Below are positions 1 through 9,301 of a DNA stretch of 64,000 nt, piece by piece. Source of the DNA: Caulobacter sp. Root343 (GTDB lineage: Bacteria; Pseudomonadota; Alphaproteobacteria; Caulobacterales; Caulobacteraceae); NCBI RefSeq assembly GCF_001425745.1, contig NZ_LMDF01000006.1, positions 379,071 to 443,070 on the forward strand, given 5' to 3'. Under the pieces are notes generated by a model. The model ran no database searches and was not told the DNA's origin. It saw only the letters and a program-made list of their open reading frames with translations. The first letter of the stretch is position 1. Every line of letters starts with the position of its first letter. The position numbers were made by a program, and so were the translations under genes.

Positions 1-2
1 TC

Positions 3-815
3 GTCTCGAAAGACGGTCGAGTGGCGGCGATCGTCCATGACATTCAGTCGGGATTGGCCGCGAACTTGAAGTTCGGGGTAGGGGGGCTGCTGACGGGCGC
101 TCTTCGTCTTCTGGAGGCGTGGTCGCTTAACCGGTGTGACACGGTGATCGCCTTGACGCCCGCGATGGCCGATGAGTTGCGGGGCATCGGCGTTCGGGCT
201 CCCATCGAAGTCATTCCGCCGCAAGTGAATGTTCGCGAAATTCGCCCGATCGAAACTGTTCGCGGAGCGCGCGCGCTCGCCGTCTACTCGGGCAACCTTG
301 GCCGTAAGCAGGGCCTTGACCAAGTGCTGGCGCTGGCGACGGAATTGATGCGCCGCGGCGCGGCTATCGATATCCTTATTCGAGGCGAAGGTTCTGAGCG
401 AGCCGGCCTCGAAGAGCAAGCCCAACGCGAACAGCTGACGAATTTGCGGTTTTCGGACCTAGCCCCGCGGGAAGCGCTGAGCGAGGCAATGGGCGCGGCT
501 GTCCTGCATTTGGTGCCTCAGGCGCCGGGCGGGGCGAATTTCGCGCTGCCAAGCAAGATCTTCTCGATCATGGCCGCCGAACGCCCCTACGTAGCGACCG
601 CCAGCCCAGGCACGCCGTTGGCCTTGGTCACGAACGAGGCCGAGGCGGGACTCTGTGTCGAACCCAATGATCCCGTGGCGTTCGCTGACGCAGTGGAGCA
701 TTTGGTGGCCGATTCAGCGGTCGCCGCGAGGTTGGGGCAAGCCGGGCGCCGCTATGTTGAAGCGACCGTCGATCGTGAAGTGGTCTGTCGCAAGATTCTG
801 GCGACGGTCGGATAG
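3..815 (+). CDS. Glycosyltransferase (GT4-like), 5'-truncated by the window
   Basis: This gene probably transfers a sugar from a nucleotide donor onto a lipid-linked oligosaccharide at the inner face of the cytoplasmic membrane. The frame is open to the left edge, so the N-terminal acceptor domain is missing and the GTG at 21 is unlikely to be the true start. The visible part has the end of the acceptor domain (IVHDIQSG, similar in layout to WcaI-type enzymes) and then a GT-B donor domain. That domain has a YSGNLGRKQG strand-loop and a LPSKIFSIMAAERP segment near residue 180, where donor sugars bind in this family. It ends 13 bases before a convergent glycosyltransferase, so it closes a plus-strand operon that began outside the window. 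Family assignment is good; donor and acceptor are unknown. Confidence 0.8.
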   Translation, partial: VSKDGRVAAIVHDIQSGLAANLKFGVGGLLTGALRLLEAWSLNRCDTVIALTPAMADELRGIGVRAPIEVIPPQVNVREIRPIETVRGARALAVYSGNLGRKQGLDQVLALATELMRRGAAIDILIRGEGSERAGLEEQAQREQLTNLRFSDLAPREALSEAMGAAVLHLVPQAPGGANFALPSKIFSIMAAERPYVATASPGTPLALVTNEAEAGLCVEPNDPVAFADAVEHLVADSAVAARLGQAGRRYVEATVDREVVCRKILATVG

Positions 816-827
816 GGTTCTACTGCG

Positions 828-1922
828 CTACCGCTCTAGCCGCGTAAGGAGTTCACTTAGAGCTGAGAGGCTTTCGTTCCGCTGTGCGTTGAACGCCGCT
901 AGCGCATGATCGGTGAAACGGTGTTGCCAGGAAGGATGTTTCGCCTGCTCCGAGAGCCAGGTGAAGGCCTCCTCGTCAAAGACTTCCTGTTCGAAGATTC
1001 GTCCCGGCGCCTGCGCATGATCACACCCAATGCAGCCAATGTTGGTCGCTAGGATGGCGGCTCCATGCGCCAGGGCCTCCAGCAGTACAAGCGGCTGGGC
1101 TTCATTGGGATAGGCGGTCGGAAAAACGAACACGTGGACTCTGCGGTAGAAGCTTTCCTTCTCAGCGCCGTAGAGCGGTCCGGCCCATTGAAACGATGTG
1201 GGGTAAGCGGCGATCATCGACTGGATAGCCGTGTGCACTTCCTCGTCATGGCACGGCCCGGCCATTTCGGCGGAGACATCGACGCCGGCCTCTCTGAGGC
1301 GGCGGAATAGTTCGATGAATCGGAGCGCGCCCTTCGCAACAGTGAGGTTCGAGAGGTGGCCAATGGTTAGGTTGATAGGCTTCTCGACCGAAGTCGCCGC
1401 TGACGACATGAAGGCATTGGGGAGCACAAAGCCTTCGGCCCGCGCGGCTCGCCAATTCTTCTCGTATTGCGCCGCAAAGCGCTCGTGCATGCCCGAGCAG
1501 AGCATCACGTGAACCGTTCTCTCCGGTGCGGCGGCGATCAGCCGATCCATCAGAGGAAAGTAGCGGTCGATGTACGAGAAATTATGGTGGTGAAAGACCA
1601 CCTGATAACCCAACCATCGCGCAATTGAAGCAATGACGATATTGAGAGCCAGACCCTTCTGGCTGTCTGTTGGCATATAAAGGGTTTTCGCGCCGAGCCG
1701 TTTCAGCCGTACGAGCGCGGCCGCCGCTGTGGCCGTACGCAGGGCCCGAACGGGCAGCTTCGCCCAGGAGGGGCCTCCCGCCGGCGGCCCGACGTTGGTG
1801 ACGCAGAGGAGAAGGTTTCGCTCGGAGAAGAGGTCGACCATCCTCTGGCTGACGGCGGACAGCCCGGTGACGGGAGGCGGAAGTTGGGCGACGGCGACAA
1901 CCGACGGCGAGCGGACAGTCAT
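828..1922 (-). CDS. GT4 family glycosyltransferase
   Basis: A 364-residue cytoplasmic GT-B glycosyltransferase, probably acting in surface polysaccharide assembly. The N-terminus carries the PPPVTGLSAVSQRMV segment typical of GT4 acceptor domains. The donor half has the NEAQPLVLLEALAHGAAI segment near residue 280, which matches the conserved E-x7-E nucleotide-sugar site. The ATG at 1922 overlaps the stop of the upstream glycosyltransferase as ATGA, so the two are translationally coupled. It converges on the gene ending at 815. Donor and linkage cannot be told from sequence. Confidence 0.85.
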   Translation of the reverse strand: MTVRSPSVVAVAQLPPPVTGLSAVSQRMVDLFSERNLLLCVTNVGPPAGGPSWAKLPVRALRTATAAAALVRLKRLGAKTLYMPTDSQKGLALNIVIASIARWLGYQVVFHHHNFSYIDRYFPLMDRLIAAAPERTVHVMLCSGMHERFAAQYEKNWRAARAEGFVLPNAFMSSAATSVEKPINLTIGHLSNLTVAKGALRFIELFRRLREAGVDVSAEMAGPCHDEEVHTAIQSMIAAYPTSFQWAGPLYGAEKESFYRRVHVFVFPTAYPNEAQPLVLLEALAHGAAILATNIGCIGCDHAQAPGRIFEQEVFDEEAFTWLSEQAKHPSWQHRFTDHALAAFNAQRNESLSALSELLTRLER

Positions 1923-2860
1923 GCGTCGGCGAAGTGCTTCAGCCCCGCCTTGGCGAGGGCGCGCTTGATGTGGTGATTGCGTAGAGCGTGCGTGTTCTTG
2001 AGCGCGCGGCGGAACGCCTGTTCTTCCTCTGCCCTCAAGATGACTTCAGTGGGGAGCTGTGGCGGTTCGGCATTGTGCCATTGCAGTGGCTGAGGCGCTG
2101 CGACGAAGCGCTTAAGCGGGCCGAGCGTGCTGTGCGTACCGCTCCCGTCCAAACCCGTGTTGCGGACCAGCGAACGCGGCGGCATCAGCGTTAAGCCTTG
2201 GTTCCTGAACACGCTCCAGGACCAACGGATGCCCCAGCTGTCGATCCTACCTGACATCTGCTTCTGCAGCATGTCGGCGAATGGGTAGACCCCGCCCGCG
2301 TCGAAAGCCGTGCGAATTTCCGGATTGTCGATCAAATCCCGCCATCCGTTGGCCTCGGCATCGAACTTTTTCCAGGCTCGCTCCCAGGTGCCCCATCCCC
2401 AGGTGGTGGCGAAGCGCTGGAATGTCCCGTTCTGGCGCTGGGCGAATTCCGGCACACGATATTGATATGCGCTGATCTGCATGACGCGTTCGTCGTCGAC
2501 ATAGGCGTTGAGGCCGGCGTTCAGCCAGGCGAGGGCCGAGGGTTGCAGAACGAGATCGTCTTCGACGACGATGACCTTGCCCGCCCGTCGCGTGATCTCG
2601 GTGACCGCGCCGATGATGGAGTTCGCGAGGCCCATGTTGATGGGACGTTCGACGAGCGTCATGTTTGGCGTCTTGCGGCTGCGGAGGAGTTGCCGAACCT
2701 CGTTCACCCCCGCCTCGTCCGACGCTCGGCGAGGGCCATCTGAATAGGCGATCACCTCCGAGGCCGCGAATTCGGGGCACTGTTGAAGGGCGTCAAGCGT
2801 GGCTGCCAGGTGGTGCGGGCGGCGAAACGAGAAGATGGCGATCGGGGCTAGCTCGCCCAT
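1919..2860 (-). CDS. GT2-like glycosyltransferase (GT-A fold)
   Basis: A 313-residue protein resembling GT-A glycosyltransferases. It opens with APIAIFSFRRPHHLAATLDAL, a nucleotide-binding strand and helix. At about residue 105 it has VVEDDLV, a DxD-like metal and donor site. The central region is rich in Trp (TTWGWGTWERAWKKF), as in putative rhamnosyl or GlcNAc transferases. I chose the ATG at 2860 because a strong GAGGAG ribosome site precedes it. A frame-compatible ATG 33 bases upstream has none. It is the first gene of a two-gene minus-strand operon with the GT4 gene downstream. The substrate is unknown. Confidence 0.8.
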   Translation of the reverse strand: MGELAPIAIFSFRRPHHLAATLDALQQCPEFAASEVIAYSDGPRRASDEAGVNEVRQLLRSRKTPNMTLVERPINMGLANSIIGAVTEITRRAGKVIVVEDDLVLQPSALAWLNAGLNAYVDDERVMQISAYQYRVPEFAQRQNGTFQRFATTWGWGTWERAWKKFDAEANGWRDLIDNPEIRTAFDAGGVYPFADMLQKQMSGRIDSWGIRWSWSVFRNQGLTLMPPRSLVRNTGLDGSGTHSTLGPLKRFVAAPQPLQWHNAEPPQLPTEVILRAEEEQAFRRALKNTHALRNHHIKRALAKAGLKHFADA

Positions 2861-3319
2861 AAAAACTTGCTCCTCTCTCGAACATCGAGACACGCCGCAG
2901 TTAAGCGATCTGGTAGGATAGAAGGTGTAGCGTGTAAATGCCTGACTATCGGTTCGGGGATAGAAAATGAAGCCAAGTGATCGTGCATCGACAGTAACGT
3001 TGCGTGATCGACTTCATTGTCGAATTTCCTTTCGGAAAGAGTGATTTTCGCCGGCGCCAGAGACCTGATCGGCTGCGATTGGTTAATGGCGTTTCGATCG
3101 GTTCGCCTATGAATTCCCGCACACGTATATCGCGAGAGACCAAAGCTCAATTCTACCAAAACCATGACATTCATTTGAGTGTCTGATGACGCTCGTTCGA
3201 GCAAACGCGAAGAGTTTGGCGGCAATTTTATCTAGGCGCTTGTCCTGTGCGGCCTCGCGCGTTAGCAGGAGGCTGAACAGCCGCGATGGCGCGCGCTGCA
3301 CATAATCTCGTGTGGGGGC
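2861..3319. other. Divergent intergenic region between two glycosyltransferase operons
   Basis: This 459-base stretch separates the minus-strand GT2/GT4 pair from the plus-strand operon that starts at 3320. It is poorer in GC than its flanks and contains a short inverted repeat (CTTTCGGAAAG, about 3032-3042). Short open frames exist on both strands, but none has a ribosome site or a recognisable protein, so I call no gene. It must hold the two divergent promoters; I could not place them. Confidence 0.5.
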
Positions 3320-4330
3320 ATGGCGCGGCTTTTGATCGCCGTCGACGGTGACGATGGACACCGTCGCGAATATATCGCTCTGTTTCAAGAGATGGCCGCG
3401 ACCGGCGGGGTTACGTACGAGACTCGAGCGCTCCGTTTCTCGGATGTGTTCGCGTCCGGGGCGCTCTTTTCGCCGATGCTCGAAGAACATACCGCCAAGT
3501 TCCTGATCGTCGCCATCTTCAGGGCGCTCCTGGGGCGACGCAGTTGCGCTCTGATGTTCCGTCCCGGAGAAGCGGTGCGCTCGTCCGCCCCGCGACACCT
3601 GGTCAAGAAGATGCTGCTGAAGGTCGCCAAGGCCCTGCCGACCGTGACCGTGGCGACCATCATGCCGTTCGAGCTGGATCCCGCGTTCGCCGGGATCGCG
3701 GACGGCTGGATCTACGATCCCCAGCTTTGGGACTTGGCTCCCGATGAGGACGCCCACGGTTCCGATCTAGCGCGAACTGTCCGCGAGCAGGCCGCCGGAC
3801 GGGCCGTGGCCGTCGCCTTGGGCGGACAGAGTCGCGACAAGGGGTTCGACTTCCTGGCCGACGTGTGGGCCGCTCGGCCGGGCGTCCGTGACCGCTGGCT
3901 GTTCGTCGCCGCGGGCAAGGTCGCGTCAGGGTCTCGCGAGAAGGCCGATCGTTTCGCCGACCAACAGGGTTTGCTCGTCGATCGCTTCGTCACCGATGCG
4001 GAACTGCGCGATCTCTATCGTGAAGCCACGGTCGTCTGGGGCTGCTATTCGCCAGACTACGATCAAGCCTCGGGCATCTTTGGCCGCGCGGTGCAGACCG
4101 GGCGGCCGATCGTCGTGCGCGAGGGCGCCTACGTCGAGCGCCTCGCGGAAATCCTGGAGCATCCGATGTTGGCCATCCCGTGGAACGATACCGAGGCGGC
4201 CGCCGCGGCGCTCGCGTCTCCGCCCGCGGCGGTCGATAAGCCCGCGACAAAGGTCGCGACGATGCGCGAGCGCAGCATCGCGACCCTGTCCCACGCCTTA
4301 GGTCTGCCGCTGGCGGGGAGCGCGTCGTGA
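3320..4330 (+). CDS. Putative glycosyltransferase (GT-B-like)
   Basis: A 336-residue protein, probably a cytoplasmic glycosyltransferase. It starts MARLLIAVDGDDGHRREY. The C-terminal half has VALGGQSRDKGFDFLADVW, WLFVAAGKV and DQASGIFGRAVQTGRPIVV near residues 170-275, laid out like the donor-binding half of GT4 enzymes. The classical E-x7-E motif is not obvious, so it is a divergent member. It heads a tightly packed plus-strand operon: its TGA overlaps the GTG of the flippase at 4327. The pairing with a flippase and a polymerase-like gene suggests a role in repeat-unit assembly. The precise function is unknown. Confidence 0.65.
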   Translation: MARLLIAVDGDDGHRREYIALFQEMAATGGVTYETRALRFSDVFASGALFSPMLEEHTAKFLIVAIFRALLGRRSCALMFRPGEAVRSSAPRHLVKKMLLKVAKALPTVTVATIMPFELDPAFAGIADGWIYDPQLWDLAPDEDAHGSDLARTVREQAAGRAVAVALGGQSRDKGFDFLADVWAARPGVRDRWLFVAAGKVASGSREKADRFADQQGLLVDRFVTDAELRDLYREATVVWGCYSPDYDQASGIFGRAVQTGRPIVVREGAYVERLAEILEHPMLAIPWNDTEAAAAALASPPAAVDKPATKVATMRERSIATLSHALGLPLAGSAS

Positions 4331-5691
4331 GCTTGGGAGGTCTCAAGCGCAACGCGACCTGGAACCTGCTCGAAGTGCTCGTCTCGAGCGTCGTGCTTTT
4401 CGTGCTGTATCGCCTGATCCTGAAGCACTTGGGCGTGGCCTCGCTGGGGATCTGGTCTCTGGTGCTGGCGACCACCTCGCTGGCTCGCGTGGCCGATCTC
4501 GGCGCCGCCGGCGGGTTGGGCCGCTATGTGGCGGTTTCCCAGGCGCGTGGCGGCCGTTCGGACGACGCGCTGATCTATGTCGAAACCGCCCTGCTGACCA
4601 ATGTCGGCTTCTATCTGGTCCTGGGCCTTCTCCTCTACTGGCCGGCCTGGTGGGGGCTGGGCTTGAGCATTCATGGGCCGGCCATCGAGCAGGCGAGGGC
4701 GCTTCTGCCCTTCGCCATCGGCTCCTTCGTCCTGCAGAACATCTCGAACGTGGTGACCGCCGCTCTGATCGGCTTCCACCGGTCGTACCAGAAGAGTATG
4801 CTGACCCTGTTGACCCTGATGGTGCAGGCCGGCGTGGCGCTCGCCACGGTCCAGACCCTGGGGCTGCGGGGCGTCGCCCTGGCCCAGATCGTCCAATACG
4901 TGTTGCTGGCCTGCGGAGGATGGTTTCTGGTCGTGCGCGCCGCGGGCGTAACGGGGTTCGCCGTGCCCTGGCGAATTCGCATGGCGCCCCTGCGGGAATT
5001 GATGGGGTTCGGCCTCCGGCTGCAGGTGCTGAACATCGCCAGCTTCCTGTTCGATCCCTTCACCAAGTTCGCCTTCTCGTCGCTGGGCGGGTTGAGCGCC
5101 TTGGGCATGTACGAACTGGCTTCGCGCGGGATCCTTCAGGTTCGTCAGCTCGTCGTGGCGCCCGGCCAGAACCTGACGCCGCTTTTCGCGGCGGCCCACG
5201 AGCGTGATCCCGGCGAGATGCGGCGGATCTACGACAGCGCCCTGACCGTGATCGGCGTCGCGTCCAGCGTGGCGATGTTGGGCATGGCGGTAGGGTCTCC
5301 AATCCTCAGCCTGATCTGGATGCACCGGATCGACCCGCTGTTCGTGCTCTTTTCCTTCATTCTGGCTGGCGGGTGGTTCTTCAACACCCTCTCGACGCCG
5401 GGCTTCTTCCTGGGCATGGGCACGGGACGACTGCGGTGGAACATCGTCGGCAGCCTGATCAGCACCCTAGGCAGCCCTTCTCTCGCCTGGCTTCTGGCGA
5501 AGCCGCTCGGCGGGGTAGGGGTGGCCGCGGGCGCCATGATCGCCATCGGCAGCGGCGGCGTCGTCACGTGGGTTCTGAATTGCCGGTCGCTGAACGTTCC
5601 AATATGGCCGTCGCGGGAAGCCTGGGCCTGCCTGCTCGCGCGCGTGCCGGGCGCGGGCGGCGCTCTGGCGAAACTTGGGGGACGAGCATGA
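4327..5691 (+). CDS. Polysaccharide flippase (Wzx-like, MOP superfamily)
   Basis: A 454-residue polytopic inner-membrane protein that probably flips lipid-linked oligosaccharides to the periplasm. The N-terminus, GLKRNATWNLLEVLVSSVV then LGIWSLVLATTSLARVADLG, is typical of Wzx and RfbX-type flippases. I count roughly 12-14 hydrophobic segments along the whole length. The GTG start overlaps the previous stop, and its own TGA overlaps the next ATG at 5688, so the three genes are translationally coupled. With a glycosyltransferase and an O-antigen polymerase/ligase-type gene next to it, a Wzx/Wzy-dependent pathway is the natural reading. Confidence 0.88.
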   Translation: MSLGGLKRNATWNLLEVLVSSVVLFVLYRLILKHLGVASLGIWSLVLATTSLARVADLGAAGGLGRYVAVSQARGGRSDDALIYVETALLTNVGFYLVLGLLLYWPAWWGLGLSIHGPAIEQARALLPFAIGSFVLQNISNVVTAALIGFHRSYQKSMLTLLTLMVQAGVALATVQTLGLRGVALAQIVQYVLLACGGWFLVVRAAGVTGFAVPWRIRMAPLRELMGFGLRLQVLNIASFLFDPFTKFAFSSLGGLSALGMYELASRGILQVRQLVVAPGQNLTPLFAAAHERDPGEMRRIYDSALTVIGVASSVAMLGMAVGSPILSLIWMHRIDPLFVLFSFILAGGWFFNTLSTPGFFLGMGTGRLRWNIVGSLISTLGSPSLAWLLAKPLGGVGVAAGAMIAIGSGGVVTWVLNCRSLNVPIWPSREAWACLLARVPGAGGALAKLGGRA

Positions 5692-6797
5692 GACTGATGC
5701 ACCTTGTTCATACGCCGCGCCATTCGGGCGCCGAGGTGCTGGTCAGGGATCTGTGCTTGCGGCACGCGGCGGACGGCCACGCCTGCGCGGTGGCCGCCTT
5801 CGCCCCGTCGGCCGAAGCGTTCAAGCCCGAGCTGGACAAGCTGACCGCCGCCGGCGTGACGCTGGACATTCCGGACGCCGTCCTGGGCGGCGCCGACAGG
5901 GCGTGGCGCTACGCCGCCGCCATCCGCGCGTTCAAGCCCGACGTCATCTTCGGCCATTCGGCCCTGCCGGCGATCTATGGCCGCCTGGCCGTCCTGCTGG
6001 CGGGCTCCAAGGCCAAGTTCATCTCGATCCTGCACAGTGGCACCGACGACTATGCCGATCGCAAGCTCCGCTGGGGCGAGCGGCTTCTACAGGCCCGCAC
6101 AGACCAGATCATCGCCGTCTCCCAATCGGCCGCCGACAGCTACCTGCGCCGGCTGAAGGTGTCGCCGCCGATGCGCATCGTCCTGAACGGCGTCGATCTC
6201 GATCGCTTCTACGCGGCGCGTGAGCGGCGCGGCGAGATCCGCCAGGCGCTTGACCTTTCGGATATGGACCGGCTGTTGCTGCAGGTCGGGCGGCTCGCGC
6301 CCGTCAAGCAGCAGCGCTTCACGCTGGAGGCTGTCACGCCGCTGCTGCGCGAGGATCCCAGCCTGAAGCTGTGGTTCGCCGGCATCGTCGAGGACGCCGA
6401 CTACGCGGCGGCCTTCGAGGCGGATGTCGCTCGGGCGGGCCTGGGCGACCGGATCCGCTTTCTGGGACCGCGCCTCGACGTGCCCGACCTGCTCAGCGCC
6501 GCCGACGTGTATCTGATGCCGTCGCTCTCGGAAGCCCACAGCATCGCCTTCCTCGAAGCGATGGCCAGCGGGCCGCCGATGGTGGCGTCGGAGATCGAGA
6601 GTTTCGCTTTTGCGAAGGGAATTGAGGGTATCTCGTTGATCGACCTATCCTCGCCCGACGCCGCCGCGAAGTTCGCGAACGCGGTTCGCGAGGCGGGAGG
6701 GCGTTACATCCATGCGATGGACGCCTACGATCTGAAGGCGACCGCCGAGCAGTACGCCCTGCTCGCGGAGAGCGTTGTGAAGTCTGGCGCGCGGTGA
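5688..6797 (+). CDS. GT4 family glycosyltransferase
   Basis: A 369-residue GT-B glycosyltransferase. The acceptor domain starts MRLMHLVHTPRHSGAEVLVRD. The donor half begins LLLQVGRLAPVKQQ and carries MPSLSEAHSIAFLEAMASG near residue 280, the E-x7-E donor site. A longer open frame extends upstream, but the ATG at 5688 is the real start: it overlaps the flippase stop as ATGA and a GGGGGA ribosome site sits 5 bases before it. The next gene overlaps its stop as GTGA. It probably adds one sugar of the repeat unit in the cytoplasm. Confidence 0.88.
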   Translation: MRLMHLVHTPRHSGAEVLVRDLCLRHAADGHACAVAAFAPSAEAFKPELDKLTAAGVTLDIPDAVLGGADRAWRYAAAIRAFKPDVIFGHSALPAIYGRLAVLLAGSKAKFISILHSGTDDYADRKLRWGERLLQARTDQIIAVSQSAADSYLRRLKVSPPMRIVLNGVDLDRFYAARERRGEIRQALDLSDMDRLLLQVGRLAPVKQQRFTLEAVTPLLREDPSLKLWFAGIVEDADYAAAFEADVARAGLGDRIRFLGPRLDVPDLLSAADVYLMPSLSEAHSIAFLEAMASGPPMVASEIESFAFAKGIEGISLIDLSSPDAAAKFANAVREAGGRYIHAMDAYDLKATAEQYALLAESVVKSGAR

Positions 6798-8122
6798 ATT
6801 CGATGGTCGCGATTGAAAACATCCGTTCGAGGGGCGCGCGAAAAGCGGCCTCGCCGAGCTTTGCCACGACCCGTCTTCTGATGTGGCTGATGCTGTTGCC
6901 GGCGATCGTCGACTATAAACCGAAGGGGGCGCAAGACTGGACGACTATTCTCTACGCGATCCTCTTCGTGATTAGCGCCTGCGCCTCATTCGCCTTAATA
7001 GGGCAGTACAGGATGAGGTCAAATCGCGGTGCGATGCTCGCGGGCATCATCGCTTTGGCCTTTGCTGCTGTTACCTATACGAGCGGAATTCTTCGTGGGC
7101 AGGACGAAATTGCTCTGCTCCGCGCGATGCCGCCAATTTTGCTATTCAGCCTAGGAATGTTTTCCGCTGCGGCGCTGTCTAATGCGCCCTTCCCACCCGA
7201 AGCGATATTCAACGAAATCCAGAAAGCAACCGGCATTGGCCTACTCATTAATTTGATCCTAGTAGCCAGTATCACGGGCATTGATTTCGAAACTATTCGG
7301 TATCAAGTTTTGACCGGGGGCGCGCCTCTCGTCTGCGCTAGCATGATAGCGCTACTTATGTTTGGGGGCTGGCGGCCTTGGAGCATCGCGACTTCTCTAC
7401 TCTATGCGAGTTTGGTTCTCATCTCCATCACTCGTACGCACGTCGTCATTGCTGCCGTCCTAGTTCTGTTCTCGCTGCTCTTCGCAGGCGAGAAAGTCAT
7501 TAGAGGTAGGGCTCTACCCCTTCAGATTTTGGCCGTTCTAGCCCTTGTTGGGGCTGTCTTGGTAGCCGATGCGGTGCTACCGACCTCGCCGCTGGAGCGA
7601 TGGACCCAGCGCATTTTCTCGGCTCAAGAGCATCACGGATACGACATCACCGCAGTGACGCGAGCGGGAGAGACCGGTTATCAGATCGGAAAATTGAAGG
7701 AGTCCGTGCCTGGCCTAATGTTTGGATACGGCGCGTCAGCCAGTAACTTCTACGACGGCGAGAACGCTCGGATTATTGCGCTCCTGCTTGGAAAGAAGTC
7801 GGCCTACTGGACGGAAACCGGTGTCGGTCACAATAACTATGTGGGTACAATATATATTGGCGGCATTATTTTCGGCGGCGCGCTTCTGCTACTTCAAGTA
7901 AGATCTCTGCTAAAATCGATTTCCATCTTCAGAGCGCTGAAAAAGCACGATTTGGACGCGCACCGTTTGGCATCGATCGCTTCGATGCCACTAGGCGTCG
8001 TTGCGTTCATGGCCTTTGGCTTTCTCGGCGGAACGATGGGAAGCCGCTCCGCATGCCTACTCTTTGGGCTAGCAATCGGTTTCAGTTTCTGGATCGCCAA
8101 GAGACTCAAGACGGCCTCTTAG
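6794..8122 (+). CDS. O-antigen polymerase / ligase-like membrane protein (Wzy/WaaL type)
   Basis: A 442-residue polytopic membrane protein with about 11-12 hydrophobic segments. A long periplasmic loop (residues about 265-335) contains MFGYGASASNF and TGVGHNNYVGTIYIGG. The GHNNYVGTIYIGG loop has the position and residues (His, Asn) seen in the large loop of Wzy polymerases and WaaL ligases. It is the last gene of the coupled plus-strand operon. The GTG at 6794 overlaps the previous stop; an in-frame ATG at 6803 is an alternative. Wzy and WaaL cannot be told apart by eye. The presence of a flippase favours a polymerase. Confidence 0.75.
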   Translation: MNSMVAIENIRSRGARKAASPSFATTRLLMWLMLLPAIVDYKPKGAQDWTTILYAILFVISACASFALIGQYRMRSNRGAMLAGIIALAFAAVTYTSGILRGQDEIALLRAMPPILLFSLGMFSAAALSNAPFPPEAIFNEIQKATGIGLLINLILVASITGIDFETIRYQVLTGGAPLVCASMIALLMFGGWRPWSIATSLLYASLVLISITRTHVVIAAVLVLFSLLFAGEKVIRGRALPLQILAVLALVGAVLVADAVLPTSPLERWTQRIFSAQEHHGYDITAVTRAGETGYQIGKLKESVPGLMFGYGASASNFYDGENARIIALLLGKKSAYWTETGVGHNNYVGTIYIGGIIFGGALLLLQVRSLLKSISIFRALKKHDLDAHRLASIASMPLGVVAFMAFGFLGGTMGSRSACLLFGLAIGFSFWIAKRLKTAS

Positions 8123-8154
8123 CGCTCTATGCTTCTATCGCGAGAGCGCTTTTC
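8121..8154. terminator. Probable bidirectional terminator hairpin between convergent genes
   Basis: An inverted repeat AGCGCTCT (8121-8128) and AGAGCGCT (8143-8150) with a 14-base loop is followed by TTTTC. It lies exactly where the polymerase-like gene (plus) and the acyltransferase gene (minus) meet. The stem overlaps the stop codon of the first gene. The T run is short, so termination efficiency is uncertain. Confidence 0.5.
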
Positions 8155-9301
8155 TAAGGCGTTTCCGTGCAGGCTCCTCCACGAGCGCGTGTGAAGCGAG
8201 ACTCAGGCCTATCAATCCGAGAAGGATGAGCTGCCAGGGCGCCTTGATGCCGAACGCCAGTAGGAGTGAGAGGCAGGGTACGTGCAAGATGTAAAGCGAG
8301 TAGCTCGCCTCGCCCAGTTTCCCGAAGCCGCGGTTCGCCAAAATGCTGCTGACTATCGATAGTCTCAAGTTGGCGGCGGAGAGAATGAGGACGGCGAAGA
8401 TCGGCTCCAGTATAACGTACATGGGATTTACTGGATGCCAAGCCGAGATGAGCCCGATTACAACCAGACTCCCTAAGAAAATCCAGGTGCTATTGTTGCG
8501 AATAAAGTTAATTTTCTTTTCGACGTGAAAATATCCAAGTGTGACGCCGATAAAGAAGTCTGGAAAGTGCGTTAGCGGGAATTGAGATATCAAGAAATTT
8601 GTTTTTCCGCCGATCATCTTGAGCGCGCAGATGATGAAAATCTGAGTTCCAAAAAGAGCTATGGCCAAAGTTATTGGGCGCGCGCCGTCTCGGAAGACTC
8701 TTTTACTGATCCAAGGAAAGGTCGCATAGAAGAAGGCTTCGCACGAGATGCTCCAAGCAGGGCCGTTCCACGGTTGATTGAGCACGGCAAACGGCAGCCA
8801 AGCAGCCAGCAGCAGAATTTGCCCGACAAGGCTCAGTCCAAGAAAAAGTCCTGGCCCGGTCGTGAGGTTGTGTATTTTGTATGTTGGTTTTAGAGAGTAG
8901 AGATCTAGTGCTGAGCTTAGATTGCCGTTGGAATAGAATGTGATAAATCCAGCAATGGCGACTGTAAGTCCGAGAAGGTGAACTGGGTATATGCGAGCAA
9001 AGCGGGCACCCCAGAAACCTCTCGCAGCGGTCGAAGTTTCTATTCTGCGGTAGTTATACGTGAGAATGAAACCAGATAGAATAAAGAAGAAGGATACGGC
9101 TGGCCTGCCTCCATCAAAGAAGTCGTGGAGAAAGGTCAGGTTGGCGAAGCCGAGGCCATGAATATGGGAGATCACCACCGTCAGCGCCGCTACAAACCGC
9201 AGGGATGTTAGCGGTGCTATCTCGACGTGTTTGACTGTTCGTTGCTCGCTAGGGGCGCCGTTGGTCAGGGGCAAGCTTGCAACAGATAGATTGTCCCTCA
9301 A
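8135..9301 (-). CDS. Acyltransferase 3 family (OafA/ExoZ-like) membrane protein
   Basis: A 388-residue inner-membrane acyltransferase, likely O-acetylating a sugar of the surface polysaccharide. It starts with a soluble 27-residue N-terminus, then [19 protein letters not shown], whose His is the conserved catalytic-type residue of the family. [20 protein letters not shown] follows near residue 67. About ten membrane segments follow. The TTG start overlaps the fcl stop as TTGA, so it is coupled as the last gene of the gmd-methyltransferase-fcl-acyltransferase operon. This placement suggests that fucose or a fucose-containing unit is acylated, but that is an inference from position only. Confidence 0.85.
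   Translation of the reverse strand: MRDNLSVASLPLTNGAPSEQRTVKHVEIAPLTSLRFVAALTVVISHIHGLGFANLTFLHDFFDGGRPAVSFFFILSGFILTYNYRRIETSTAARGFWGARFARIYPVHLLGLTVAIAGFITFYSNGNLSSALDLYSLKPTYKIHNLTTGPGLFLGLSLVGQILLLAAWLPFAVLNQPWNGPAWSISCEAFFYATFPWISKRVFRDGARPITLAIALFGTQIFIICALKMIGGKTNFLISQFPLTHFPDFFIGVTLGYFHVEKKINFIRNNSTWIFLGSLVVIGLISAWHPVNPMYVILEPIFAVLILSAANLRLSIVSSILANRGFGKLGEASYSLYILHVPCLSLLLAFGIKAPWQLILLGLIGLSLASHALVEEPARKRLRKALSR

Noticed and set aside
3004..3186. Short plus-strand frame in the divergent glycosyltransferase spacer
   Set aside because: It has no ribosome site and no family likeness, and it sits where promoters must be.
4129..5325. A 398-codon open frame antisense to the flippase
   Set aside because: It is Gln- and His-rich with no hydrophobic core, while the plus-strand frame is a clear membrane transporter.
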